Made by a program: the position numbers and the translations under genes
Source of the DNA: Conoideocrella luteorostrata
Lineage: Eukaryota; Ascomycota; Sordariomycetes; Hypocreales; Clavicipitaceae
Reading direction: 5' to 3'
Length of the DNA stretch: 64,000 bases
Assembly: GCA_032433595.1 (NCBI GenBank)
Contig: JASWJB010000110.1
Span: forward strand, 1 to 64,000
The notes under the pieces: generated by a model
The model's database searches: none
Told to the model about the DNA's origin: nothing
What the model saw: only the letters and a program-made list of their open reading frames with translations
Shown: positions 35,904-49,161 of the stretch, in pieces
How the letters are laid out: each line of letters opens with the position of its first letter
How positions within the stretch are numbered: position 1 is the stretch's first letter

Positions 35904-38121
35904 TTAAGACCAAACATCCTCCTGCGATGGCTGTTAGCAACATTGTCCCGGGGACTGACTGTGGGGTATGTTCGGTGGTTCGTACCTGATATTGGTTTGC
36001 CGCTCTCATGTTCTTTACAATCTCCTCCCCCTTGGTTTCTGATACACCACGTGACTCGGCGATGATTTGAGCCAGAACAGTGTTCACCTCACGAGCCATA
36101 TGAGCTGCATCACCGCACACGTAAAAGTAAGCCTTCTGTGACAAAAGCTCACCAATTTCCTTAGATCGTTCTTTCAGACGGTGTTGGACATAGACCTTCT
36201 TGGAGGTTTCTCTCGAAAAAGCAGTGACAATCTCAAGGCTATCGCCAAGAGCCTTCTTATACTCCTACAGTTATTGTTAGCGTCATGATTCCCTACTAAT
36301 TAATGCCATGTGGTAGTCCCCTCTCAGGGCCAAACTTACGTCCCACTCAGCCTCATATAGAAAATCCTCTGAATGCTTTCGGCAGCCAAAGAAGAGAATA
36401 GTTCGTCCGACGGTAGCTCCATTTTGTGCCTGCTTGGCCCGCTCCTGAATGAAGCCACGGAAAGGAGCGACACCTGTACCTGGTCCAACCATTATGACGG
36501 GTTTGCCGGGATCAGAAGGAAGCTTGAAATTCGAGTGCCGAACGTGTACGGGAACATGTATTCCGTCAAACTTGTTGCGAGGTCCATTAAGAGCATATGT
36601 CTTACCAAATGGAGATGGGTTGGGGTCTCCGTTCTGCTTCTGCTTAAGAGCAAACAAGTAGTTGGTAGCTACACCGCGGAAAGGATCCTTCCGACCGGGA
36701 AGCATTTGCGACTCAATAATGGCAGTGATTGAAATCTTCTTGGGCTGGACGAGAGAGGACGATGAGATGGAGTAGTATCGGGGTTGCAATTTGTTCAGGC
36801 CTTCGATGAAGGCGGAGAAAGGAATATTGGTCCACTTCTCGCCCTTGCCGACAGCTTCTAAGAACCGAGCGATATTGTAGAAATAAGGTCCGGTCTTGTC
36901 ATGGAAATAGTCCTTGTCACTTCCGAGGCGGGTCATTTCAGCCTTGACTTCATCATTGGGAGCGAATGCGGCCAAAGTGGAGACAAATTGACGAGAAACG
37001 GGGGCGCAAATTTCGAGGTGGTATCGTGCGATGGCGTCGTAGGTAGTCGGGGTTGGGAAGGGTACCTTGGCTGTCGGCTCTAGAGCTTTGATACTGATGA
37101 CCTTGTTTCGGTCTTCTTTCAGGTCAATAATGTCCAAGAATCGATCGACCTCGTCGCCAGAGTTGGTGGGCCAAATCGCAATGTGGTCGCCAGTCTGGTA
37201 CGAGAGGTTGGAGGCGCTGATGTCTACATCTATGTGGATACAGTTTCGATCTTTAGTTGAGAAGAGCTCTCGGGATTCGGCAATCGGTGCAATATAGGGG
37301 TTGTGAGAGTTGAAGGGACCCTTGGCAGTGCCCTCTAGGTGCATCTTATTCGGCTCTCCGAGGTAGACCTCGGGAGAATCAGGGGTCAAATTGTCACGAT
37401 CAACAATTCCGAAAGTAGGTTCATAAACAGCTTCGCGTTCCTCGAGGCCCATCTTCTCCGCAAGAGCGGCCCACATGGGATCCTTCCAGGCCAAGAAATC
37501 TTCTTCCATAGTGCCGGCGCCGTCGTCACCCTCACCGGCTTCGCCGATACGATGAGCGCCTTGCTTCTGGAGAGCCTTATCGACGTTGCGAACCATGGAG
37601 TTATAGTGCTCGTAGGTGTTGTTACCGAGACCGAACGCGACGTAGTTCAGGTTCTCCAAAGGGGGATTGCTGCCCTCGGAGAAGCTGACATCGTCGCCCG
37701 TGATGAATTCGTAGAACTCGACGGCGTTATCGGTAGGCTCACCTTCTCCGTAGGTAGCAAGAATAAACATAGCAACCTTGTCGCTAGGCATAGTGTCGAG
37801 GTTCTCGTAGTCGTACTCCTCCAAATCAGCGACCATGGTCTCTAGGCCGAAACGACTCTTTCCCTCCTTGGCAAGACGGGAGGCATAATCCTCAGCGGTT
37901 CCAGTTTGTGAGCCGTAAAATATGACGCAGTTCTTGCCAGACTCCTCCATCTTCTCGAGAATGTTTCTGGAGCGTCCGGCCTTTGCGCCATTGACGTTGG
38001 CGAAGGCATTGGCATAGGGGTCCTTGGTAATACCCCAGAGGGTGCCTTTGGTGAAGTACGCTAGGGTTCCCAAAAGGATGACCCCCAAGACGATAATGTC
38101 GAGCGTGTCCAGTTCAGCCAT
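35904..38121 (-). CDS. NCP1: NADPH-cytochrome P450 reductase
   Basis: ER-anchored diflavin enzyme that passes electrons from NADPH through FAD and FMN to P450s, including those of ergosterol synthesis. Three exons, 38121-36340, 36264-35986 and 35921-35904, give 692 aa. The N-terminal anchor is LDIIVLGVILLGTLAYF. The FMN domain has YGSQTGTAEDYASRLAKEG, LATYGEGEPTDNA and FGLGNNTYEHYN. The FAD domain has PRYYSISSSSL. The NADPH domain has GPGTGVAPFRGFIQER, FFGCRKHSEDFLY and YFYVCGDAAHMAREV. The last exon of 18 nt encodes EDVWS; the C-terminal Trp that stacks on FAD exists only if this exon is spliced, which confirms the junction. Upstream DNA to 40840 is shared with the Tao3/Pag1 gene on the other strand. 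Confidence 0.97.
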
Positions 38122-40840
38122 GATGGGTGAATGGCCACAGCGCGGAGTATGGAGACAGACAAAGATGATTGACCACGGCCGTCAAGAAATCGCCTGGCCG
38201 AGTATTGTTGTGCTGAACCAAGAGGGGGAGAATGCAGAGAAGATGATGGAAGAAACGGATCGAGGCGACTGTTGGCCGCACGGGGTCGGATTCTCTGGAT
38301 TGTGGACTTTCGGGGGGCGGGTACAGCGGGGTGGACACCGGACAGCGCTGGAACTGCGACCCCTACGTCTAGTCGGTCTCGTGGGAGGACACCGTTAGCC
38401 TCTCTTGCTGGCCCACCGGTTGGCTCGATACTTCGAAGTCCTGCTGAGCTTAAAGCTGACAGCGCCAGACAAAAAAAAAAATGGGACGCGAACCTTCGAC
38501 CGCTCGCTTGTGCCGATCTTGAACGCCGACTACTTGGCACTTGTCCAATGTGTAGATGTAGATGCAGATGGAGACGCAGACGCGGCGGTTACAAATCCAA
38601 GACTGTCACTAAGAGTTGGGCGGCGAGTTGTTGGGCTGATGAAGCTGTAGATAGGCACACACATGTTGGCAACATGCGAAATCCTGTCTAGTAAGCCACG
38701 CCGAGGTGCTCAGATGCCAGACTGTTGTGCAAGCGTTTCCCATCAGCCAACGTAATCTCAGACGGCAATTGACACGGCCCCAGGTGCGAGGCAACATTTT
38801 AAAAGAGGCCACCTAATCCACTTGCAACATCACAGCCACCCGACCTTCACGCGTTCCGTAGTTACAAACATGGAATTACGGAGTAACTAACCACTTGAGT
38901 ACAATACAATGGGACTAATGTGACAGCGATGGCCCGCTTATCAGGCGCTGCGAGTTGGTTCCGGTGCCTTTTTTCTGAGCCGTGCTCCCGTACTCGGAGT
39001 GCGCTCTTGCTCATGTTGCTGAGTCAAGATGTACCGTCAGCCTCTATGGCTGATTACTTTGTTTGCTACGATCGGAACGATTGTTCTTGCTCGAACAGGC
39101 TCGCATCAGTGACGCTTATTGCGCCGCCACTCGTTTTGTGGCCAAGGTCTAATTCTTTGGATTCTCGTCTCTCTCGATGACGTCGAATCATTGATGGTCG
39201 CCATCATAAATGAACTGCCTTACTGCTCTCCCGGGAATTCCGATGTGTCATGCGTGCCTGGTGCGTGTCGCGTGTGGCGCAACGAAAACCTAACCCTGAA
39301 TGTCCGTCCGTCCTTCGATCTCGGAAACGGGATTCGTTTTGGCCGCCAGCAACCCGCCCCGTGGAACATCAATGCATGTGATGGCCCGGTGGCTGCAGGT
39401 TTGCAGGCCTAGCTGCACTCTCTTGGCGGTAAAGGCAGCAGCTCGTATGATTTAATAACGGCACCGCGTGCTCTGTAAATAGTGTACCTATTGGGGCAGA
39501 CTGCATTTATGTGCTGTGCTACCTCAAAGGAAATTTGTTGATTCTTATCTGAATGTGGCGGAAGAGTCGGTGGTGGGGATGAAATGGCTTCCCTGTCGAG
39601 TTTGAACTGTCGGATGAATATTCTGCAGCCAGTCCTCCATACTAGAGTTCAAGTCCATCTTGAACAGATCTAACTCCACCCTCACACTGAGGCCTAGAAC
39701 TGGTTCGAGGATCATGAGGCGTGTAACCCCTATCGGAGCCGGGTGAAAGCGTGTTCTATATTGGTCTACCAATTTGACCCTCTTGCACTCAAAAGACTTA
39801 TGGCAATATCTTTGCTGCTGTTTAGACAGAATGCTCATAAATAATTCAGATGGAATACTCCAGTCAGTTTTTTTGTTTTTTGGCGCCAATGACTGCGAAT
39901 TCAACCTGTAGACTTCTGGTTTCTGTTTCCCACCGACATACCTCATCAACTCGGGTATCCCATACCAAGCCTTTTGTGGTCACGGAAGCCAGGCGGAGTG
40001 GTGTCGAGGCTGATAGATCTGAAATGAGGTGAAAGGGGTGACAATTAATTTACTCGTACTCTTCACGGATTTAAGTTCAAATAGACAAATTCCACATGGC
40101 TTATTAAATAGGTAATTGTAGCTTGACCATTGCCGACCTCGTGGTCATACGGCATAGTTACTCGAATCCTTTGTTGGATTCGCCTTCCACATACATATGA
40201 ATAAGCCCGAATTCTCTCTGCTTGTGCGCGGTATTTGGACATGTTCCATGTAGCTCTCGTCTACCCTTGTTCTTTCAATCGAGACTGCTATGGGTGGCCT
40301 ACTTATTGGGTGGGGGTGAAAATCATCAAGATTAAAGTGCAGAGGGTGCTCAACCTCATTGTTTCGTGGGGCTGCAAACAGCCAAGCAAAAGTCTCCCTA
40401 GACTTCTCGTCCGTATCACAATGAAGTGAGCATTCTCAATCAAACTGAATTAGCCGTGCGTTTGAAGGACCACGAAGTTCAAACTCAACAGCCATCGGGT
40501 ATTGTTCATGACTAAGCAAGCCGTCCCCGTCGTCCCGACGAAAAGGATGGCTAGCGGTTGGGTGGGGTGGCACGGAGGTTTGTGCAACGGGCAGCTTGAC
40601 GGGAGCTATCCCATCATGGTGGATCATGGTATGCATTCAGCATCATTTTTTTGGATATTGCTGCGCGTATTGCGTTGTACCACATTCTAAGCGGGCATCC
40701 AGCTCAATTTATTCCCTTCAATCGCTGTGATTGTACAGCTACCTACTAGTTGACCGGTAATTGTGTTATGGTGCCATGCCCCTGGAGCCTCGCATGCGCT
40801 ACTCTAGTTCGTTGGGAATTGGGCGGCGGTCCGACTCGTA
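38122..40840. promoter_or_regulatory. Divergent intergenic region of about 2.7 kb, reductase and Tao3/Pag1 promoters
   Basis: Both flanking genes start outward from here. Paired TACGGAGTA-type motifs lie near 38848 and 38876. Short ORFs on both strands, including the 159-codon minus frame at 38061-38540, overlap the promoter side of the reductase and show no domain. No gene is supported. Confidence 0.45.
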
Positions 40841-43800
40841 ATGGGTGAGTCTTCGTCTAACTCGCTGGTGTGAAACGCTTCAACCGCCACTCAGCTCCCC
40901 CCTCATACGACAAGTGCTTCCATCCGAATGTCGCCATCTGATTCGCTGTCGAAAATTTGCGGCAATCCTCGGTGTCTCGCCATGCCAATGACTTTTAAAG
41001 GCTATAGCTAACTTGCTGATCCTGCAGCCCCATCTCAAGCTCTCCCGGACAACTCACAGGATCAGTTGAAGCAATCAACAAGACCTGGGGCGAGATTCGA
41101 AGACGAGGCCGAACACGAGCCATCTTGGAACCAGACAATTCGCCCAAGCCCTTTCACGGCCCCATCGCGACACCCACCGCACTCTAGAGGGTCCTCTGCC
41201 GATAAGACTCAGTCACCTTCCGGAATAACTTCTCCTCGAGCGCACGGAACGTCCTCGCGACAAGGTCTTACTGGTACGGTTGAGCGGTCATTAGATAATA
41301 CTAAAACCGCCGTGTATGGGCACCATCGACAGACATCCATAGTTCATGGCTTTCAACACTCGAGAAACGGCAGTCAGTCCAGCATGTCTACCAGCCCTTT
41401 AAGCCCTCAGATGATTGCTGCCGTCGGCGCGGCTCTGGACAGGTCGGATTTGCAGTCTGTGGCTGCACGATTGGATATGGAGGCCAGCCTGCCGGCAAGA
41501 CCGGGGACTTCTCTTGCTGGACCATCTCTCAGTCCCATTGGTCCTTTACCAATGGAAAGATCTGCTTCAGCTGCAGACGTATCTTTCCCCGGTTCAACTC
41601 AAAAGAAACTCGAGAGGATGCACAGCAAATCAAGACGCGAGCACCCAACGAATCAATCCCACTCGCGAACTCACAGAGACGACCAAAAGACTGTTGGGGA
41701 GTACGCTCTCCATGTCCTTTTTACATCAGTAGGTCTTGGGATTGAAGATTACTGTGCTCATCGAAACGTACACTGACGGAGTGAATAGTTCATAGCTCAA
41801 GCTGAAGAAAAGTTGATAGAGTGTATTACAATTCCTTTTGACCCAGAACCTCAAATCCAGCGCATCTGCGGTCCTGGTGTTGATCCGGCATTCGATCAGT
41901 TAATTGTCGCCTTGGGACATATTGCTAGTCCGAAACCAAAGGCACTTATTGATTCAATGATGCTATGGAGGAAAAGTAAAAGTGATGCCGCCAACGACGC
42001 TCGAAGCCAACTCCAGCAGATGCGCGGAAGTCAGCCGGGCGGCCCTCTTCTACGCAGAAATACCGAACCGGTGCAGTCCGGTCCTGGATCAGGGACTGAC
42101 CCTACAAATCCTAATTCAGTAGCAACGTCTGCTAAACAAGAATTCGTGGCTCAGCAGGAACGTCGATCTACAGTTTCAATTTACATCTTGTGCCGAGTTC
42201 TCCTTGAGGTCATTTGCCAGAGCAATCTGGCATCCATAACGCCGGAAATGGAAGACAAGTTAGAGAGTATCATTTTTGGTCAACTCAAAATTGCGGATAG
42301 CGAGCAGCTTATGATATCGCCATTGAAGATGGCGAATTGGAACTTGTTCGCGCAGCTACTGGGCTATATGAGTGGAATAAATTTTGCCGGGGTTTCCCGA
42401 AGGTTTATTGAGGATCTCGAAAGTTCATTGCAGGAAAGGTCGATAAGGAGCCCGACTTCATCGGCGGGTCGTGATGCAGAGGGGAAAATAGAGCTTGTGC
42501 TTGGTGGTATGAAGCATCTCAAAGTCCAGATCTCCCCAGAATCTGCGTGGGAGAAGTCGTGTGAGTTTCTCGTTTCATTGGGCCGCCTGTTCAGCAGATC
42601 TCGTGGCCAAAGGGTCAAGTCAGCGTTTTGCCAGGTTATCGATATACTTCTTTTGCCGATTGCTGCCAAGGCCAGCAATAGCCATCTTATGCATCCCAGA
42701 TGGTCTGAAGTTGTCGCTGCAACTAGAGACCGCTTAGGACAAATGTTTGCAAAGCCACGTCACTGGGCCGTTGCGTTTCCGTTGACTGCAACCTTGCTCT
42801 GCGTATCATCGCCCGACAATTTCGGCTCACAGTGGCTGCAGCTGGTTCTGTCGGTGCAAACAAAAGTCAAAGATCGGGTTACGAAGCCGCTCTGTTTGCA
42901 AGTCGTTTCGAGGTTGATCTGGACTTACTTGTACCGTACCAACGACAATTTTCAAACTGCTGTCCGGAAACTTGACGACGTGATGAGGCAGATTTTGCCG
43001 AACTCTAAACGTAGCATTGTCGCGTCGGATACTGCTGTTACAGAGCCACTCATTCAGATTATACGAATTATTGGTTTCAAATTCCCTGAGTATTGCTTCA
43101 GAACCGTCATATTCCCCCTTATTAATGCCGAGCTTTTCACCACCAACAAAGAGTTGCGAGTTGAGCAGCTGGATCCTGACAGGATAGTGGTCGGCATTCG
43201 TGCATTCTTATGTATCATGTCGGATCTTGAAAAAGGCGAACAAGGGCGGCCTCCTTTCCCACAGTTTTATGATGTGCCTCCGCCAGGAGATCGATGGCCA
43301 GCCCCCCCTGTTCTCTCTTCTCCTTGGGCCGGCCCATTGTCAAATCCTGTCACAAACCCTAAAGAAGAAATTGTTTCCCGGCCAGTTCTTACCCATGTTC
43401 TTGGTGACGGGGTTCGCGAGTACTATCGTCAATTTTGCAAAATTTTGGGTAAAATTACCATTGTCTGCGACAACACCTTTGGCGGGCAAGCAGCATTGGA
43501 TGAGAAATTCAATAGCCCGGGGCCCAAGACACCTATTACAGAAAGCTTTACATTTTCACGACGCGACGAGCAGCTGAATGCCGCAGATCAGAAACAGGCG
43601 TTCTACGAGCTTCTCCATGTGGCGGTTCAGGCACTTCCGAGATGTCTATCCGTTGACATCCCTTTCAACTCTCTCATTAACTTGCTTTGTACGGGAACTG
43701 CTCATGTTCAGTACAATATCGCTGAGTCATCGGCAAACTCACTGAAGGCTATTGCCAAACAATCCCACGCACAACAGGTGACAATGGGCTTTGCACGTTT

Positions 43801-46800
43801 CATCTTCAATTTTGACGACCGCTACTCTACAATGTCAGACGGTGGTATGCTTGGGCAGAGCCACATTGAAAATACTCTTCGTCTCTACGTAGAGTTGCTT
43901 CAGATTTGGATAGAAGAGATCAGATATAAATCTCAGGAGGCTGCAAACGAGCAGCAGGACACCAACGAATCAGAGAAGAGGGCCATGAAACTGGACTTGT
44001 CAAGTATATGGGCCGAAGTCGATCAAGCCGAAGCACATGGCCTCTTCTTCCTGTGTTCTCAGTCGCGAAGAGTGCGGCACTTTGCGGTCACAGTGTTGCG
44101 TCTAATCACCGACTTTGATAAGGCGCTCGGCAAAGACAACGATGAAGAAAAGGAAACACTGCGCTTGATTAATATTTTGGAAAACGACTCTAATCAAGTC
44201 ATGAACTTCAACGACGAACATCTTTCAGTCGCTGAGCGAAGTAGGCTGCAGCGCGGATTGCAGAATGCGAATAGTCAAGGTGCCGTAGTCGAACTTTGCA
44301 CCAGTGATGTTTCTTACGATGCGACTTTGTGGTTCAAAATATTTCCCAACCTTATTCGAATTGCTTTCGACAAATGCCCATTTGCGATAACCATCTGTCG
44401 CGATTTAATATGCAACCGAATAATTCAAATGTACAAACCAATTGTGTATATGTCCGAGCCAACGAGGGGCTTATATTACAACCCTGATGCAAACAACCGG
44501 CTCGGCAGTCGCTCTACTGCTGCACAACCTGAAGTCATGGTTGAACAGTGGAAGCTATATCTTATCTTTGCTTGCACAGCCCTTGCGGACCCTGGAAATG
44601 TTCCGTCTGTCTCGGCGCCGGATGGCCAACACGCTCGCAAAACCTCAAAACCCGCGTCAGCCGACAAAATAGTGACAGCAAGAACGCTCTTTAAAGTTCT
44701 GATTCCTCTCCTTTCGGTCTCATCAGCCTCAGTACGCGATGCTGTGGTTGTTGCTATGGGGTCCATTAACATTCACATCTATGGAACGCTGTTGAAAGAG
44801 CTGCAAGGTCAAGTTTCTCTTTGCAACGACGAAGCCCGAGCGAGGATTCATCAGAGAACAAACAGCAGCCCACGTCGGAATCGCAAAATGGATTTACTAC
44901 GGACCGAGATTACACATGTCTTCAAATTAACGTCACATTTCCTAAAGGACCCCATGGTTTACCAATCTGAATTTTTCCTCACGAATCTAACTTTGTATGC
45001 TAAGGATTTGAAGTTATTTTTGATGGATGGAGAAGTTCAGATGGATTGGGAATTCCATAAACTCAGGCGCCATTATTGCGGCTTGATGGAGACTCTGTTC
45101 GAAGGTATCAATAGAGCAGATGACCCATCTCGCTGGATGACCTTTGAGTCCCGGAAATCGGCTTTCTCGTTGATGGAAGACTGGTGTGGGTTTTCCCCGA
45201 ACCAAAACCAAATTCGAGCTAGAGAGGACACCATGAGACAGTCTCTCATTGATCAGCAGTCAATGGGCGAGCGAGGGACCGCCACAGCAGCCATGGAAAT
45301 CGAGAAGAGAAATCTCCGCACTGCTGCACTAAGTGCCATGGCAGCTCTCTGTGCTGGCCCCATCAGCATTACCACGGAAAGTGGAGTTACTTTGCAATTC
45401 GACGTACGTCGCATGCTGACATGGCTAGAAGCCATTTTCAACTCTGGGAGCGATAAGATGAACGTCATTGGCCGACGAGCTCTCAGAAACCTTGTCTTTT
45501 ACAACCAAGAACACCCCTACCTTCTTGAACACTGCATTGCACGCTGTTATTTGTCTGACGTGCCAAAAGTACTCGAGAGCTACTTTTCTGTCACCGTAGA
45601 AGTATTGCAACAACACCCCAACTACCCGTCTCCTTTCTGGAAGCCTCTTGCCCTCTGTTTGTTCACACTTGGAAATGAACAGAGCGAGATACGATCCAAG
45701 TCGTCGAAGGTTCTACGCGCATTAGAAACACGCCAGCAACGCAACTCTAAAATCCAAGACTTTGACATCAGTGTGTCCGACAAGACACAGGCCGTGTACA
45801 AATTAGCTCAGTTTGAGATCTCAAAAAGACTTTCGAAGCAAAACACAGAGCTTGCTTTCCACGTCTTCTCTGAGTTTACATACTATTTCAAAGACCTTCA
45901 GCCTTCAGCACAAAGAAATGTGGTTGCTGTCATACTGCCATGGATCCAGACTATCGAGCTAAAGCTTGATCCGAACGGTGGCCCAACGGCTCAGTCTTAT
46001 GTTTTGTTGGCCAACCTGTTAGAGCTTACTATCAAATCGGGCGGTGCTTTACATAATGAAGTACAAGCTCTTTGGCAAGCTCTTGCAACCGGACCTCACC
46101 CTGGTAACGTGCGTCTTATTCTGGACTTTATTATGCAACTGTGCTTGGAACGGCGAGAGCAGAACTTTGTAGAATACGCCAAGCAGATTGTAGTGTTTTT
46201 GTCTACCACCAACAGTACACCCGGCATCAAAGTGGTCGAGTTTCTCCTCATGCAAATCAACCCTAAAGCCATGGTGCCCAACGAGAAAAGAGAGTCCATC
46301 CCACCACCTGCTGATGTCAATAGCTTCCCGCATTGCGCCGACCTCAGCGAGGCCCTGCCAGTTGGCACAAAGCAAGCCGGGTTTTCGATGGGTCAATTAT
46401 CACTGATCCTGTTGGTGGATTTGATGGTCTCACCCGTTCACCTTACGCCTGACAACGTTCCTCTCTTGCTCCAGGTCGTAACGGTGCTTTGGGATCACTA
46501 TACTCCCCTTGTGCAAGAACAGGCGAGGGAGATGTTAGTCCACATGATTCATGAATTGGTTATTTCACGGATGGACGACGTTACTGTTGGGGGGGCAAAG
46601 GAGTCCATTGAGAGTTTGGTTGACGCAATACGTTGTCATGATCGTACCGTTGTTTGGAGCTATGAAGATAGCAATGGCAAGGTAGACGATCGCGACAACA
46701 AGGTTCCACCCAGCATGGAGTATCTGACTACTGAGGTTGTTAAAACATTCCAGGTAACCTTTCCGGCGATCAAGGAGCATTGGGGGCGACTTTCTTTGAC

Positions 46801-48703
46801 GTGGGCGACGTCTTGCCCGGTAAGGCATTTGGCCTGCCGATCGTTCCAAATATTCCGATGCGTTCTCACGTCAATCGACCAATACATGCTGGGCGACATG
46901 CTAGCAAGACTTTCCAACACTGTCGCCGATGAGGACCCGGAAATTCAGTCCTTCTCTATGGAGATCTTGACAACTCTAAAAACGCTGTTGATGAAACTTG
47001 AACCTGACCGCCTTTTAAACTTCCCGCAATTGTTCTGGACAACATGTGCCTGCCTTGAATCAATCAACGAGAGAGAGTTCTTGGAAGCGGCCGAAATGCT
47101 GACTGAGCTTGTCAACAAACTTGATTTCAGGTCATCAAATGTACGAAGGATCATTTCCGAGGGCCAGCCTGATCGCTGGGATGGCGAGTTTGATGGCATT
47201 CAGCCACTGCTATATAAAGGTCTACGGTCGTCTCTATGCTGGCAACCAACACTGGATATAATTGCGAGATTGGTTAAGCTCCCGGCAGATCCCTTGATAG
47301 GAGACGAAAGCCGACTGTTTTTCGCCTTGCTTGCAAACTTCCCTCGATTCTTGAATGAGTTGGAAAACTTAAATATCACGGAAGAAACCATGAAGACGGC
47401 TAGGCTGCTTCTTACCGAAGCTGATAAATTAGGTCTCGAATCGATCGGCTTAGCACTTGACGCCTATATTTCAGGAAAGCAACAGGATAGTGCAGAGTTC
47501 CTGAGTCAATTATTCATGGCTCTCAGAGAACATTTTCTACCGCAGCAGGAATTCACGATGATCACATTTCTGATCGGCCTACTCACCAACTCGTTGTCAT
47601 GGGTCAAGGTACAGACCATGCGAATACTCTGTGTCGCTATTCCGGAAGTCGACATGCGCAATCCCGAGCTCGCAGGTCATGGATCTGACCTCATTTCTCC
47701 CCTCTTGCGTCTGCTTCAAACCGAGTTCTGCATGGGCGCTCTGGAGGTCCTAGATAACATCATGACTATGTCGGGCAGTCACATGGATAAGCATCATTTG
47801 AGAATGAGCATGACCAGGTCGACTTCAAAAGCTGTCCGCAAAGAATATGAGCGCACTCAAAGTCTTTTTGGAATCCCCGAGGCTTCTGGGTGGGCCATAC
47901 CAGTTCCAGCGAGCAAGACAGAAGCAACGAGAGCGAATATCCATGCAGCGTTCTACATGTGCCAGAGTACAGAGGGGTCCTCCGCAGAAGCCACACCAAC
48001 TGTAGAGGTCGAGTTCCACGAAGATGACTTCCGCTACGACTACTTTGATGGTGGGGAGAGGTCAGAGACCATGCTCTCGGATGATGGCCGTGGCGACGGC
48101 CTTGTGGGAGACTTGGTCACTAAGCTGGACAGCCTGGATGACTTTTTCGACGAAGCGCCAAGCCCTACCACTGACGATGACGGGAGATCCTCGCGTACAG
48201 TTACTGAGTTTTCGCCAGAGTCGTTTGAGTCAGCGACGGAGCTTTACGACGAGCAAATCTTACCAATTTTACACGAGGCGTCCAACGCCACCGCGTTCCA
48301 GAATGGATTTGTGGATCGTCCGATGGGCATGTCGCGAGACATGGCAGCTAATACTATGAATCCCGGCGCATTCACGGCGGGGATGGCGTCGAGACCACCA
48401 TTACATTCAAGATCCATAACTTCACCATCTGCTCCCGCCTCATATCAGCTGCACATGGGCGGAGAAATGGGGTCGGACGAAGAGTATCTTTCAGGGGGGT
48501 TTTCCGATGCTGATGACGAATTACCACCACATGTGCCGGTCGTCGTGAAATCTCCTGTTCACAGCTCACGGCCTACGGTAAGGTCAGTTGCGAGCAGATC
48601 ACGCGATGACAGTTTGCGACAGCCAACAATCCCAAACGTCACACCGAGGATGGCGAACAAAACGTTCCACCCAAATTTGAGGAGTCCTGGGGATGTCCTT
48701 TGA
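40841..48703 (+). CDS. TAO3: Tao3/Pag1/Mor2 (Furry-type) cell morphogenesis scaffold
   Basis: Giant scaffold of the RAM/MOR pathway that works with the NDR kinase Cbk1/COT-1 in polarised growth and hyphal morphogenesis. Three exons are reconstructed: 40841-40844, 41028-41728 and 41789-48703, giving 2539 aa, the family size. Exon 1 holds only ATG plus one base. The sequence begins MAPSQALPDNSQDQLKQST, followed by about 215 disordered Ser/Pro-rich residues. The conserved N-terminal domain starts HVLFTS-FIAQAEEKLIECI, then FDPEPQIQRICGPGVDPAFD. The centre is HEAT/ARM-like helical sequence; later blocks include ALCLFTLGNEQSEIRSKSSK and LTWATSCPVRHLACRSFQIF. The C-terminus is acidic and Ser-rich (DDFFDEAPSP, EEYLSGGFSDADDELPP) and ends NLRSPGDVL. 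The single 6.9-kb exon is unbroken. Confidence 0.95.
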
Positions 48704-49161
48704 AGAAGTATTGAGAAAGATTATCTTGTATTCTAATAGTAATATGTGTGTATGTGTATGTGTGCGTGTGTGTGAGAGGATATGTGGACGCAAACTACAA
48801 AATACATTCCGGGCCAACAGTGGGAGGAGTACTACGATTGTGCGAGATGTATGTATGAGGAAGCTTCAGTTGACGACGGCGCACCTGTGCTACAAACCAC
48901 TAAGAAGGAATGGGGAAGGAGAATACGGGGTTGCGTACCTTTTACCCCCTGGTGTAGCGAATGATCATGATATCTTGTGTTTTCATTGAAATTAGCATGA
49001 ATAAATCGACGTGAGCGTCTACATGAAAGACCAACCCTTGTAATTCGAACCAAAACTCCAAGGCCTCCGAGCTCGCGACGTGCCAGTAACATGCGGCGTG
49101 GTATAATAAGTGATGGTGATATTTTTTTCCTTTTGCCTTGCAGTTGGAACGTAGGCAGATA
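48704..49161. other. Convergent spacer with a (GT)n microsatellite
   Basis: This stretch lies between the stop codons of Tao3/Pag1 (+) and Dim1 (-). An interrupted GT/TATG repeat runs from about 48744 to 48774. No gene is seen. Confidence 0.6.

Noticed and set aside
41813..48703. Many ORFs over 60 codons antisense to or out of frame with Tao3/Pag1 and other large genes
   Set aside because: Shadows of real coding sequence; none has independent domain content.
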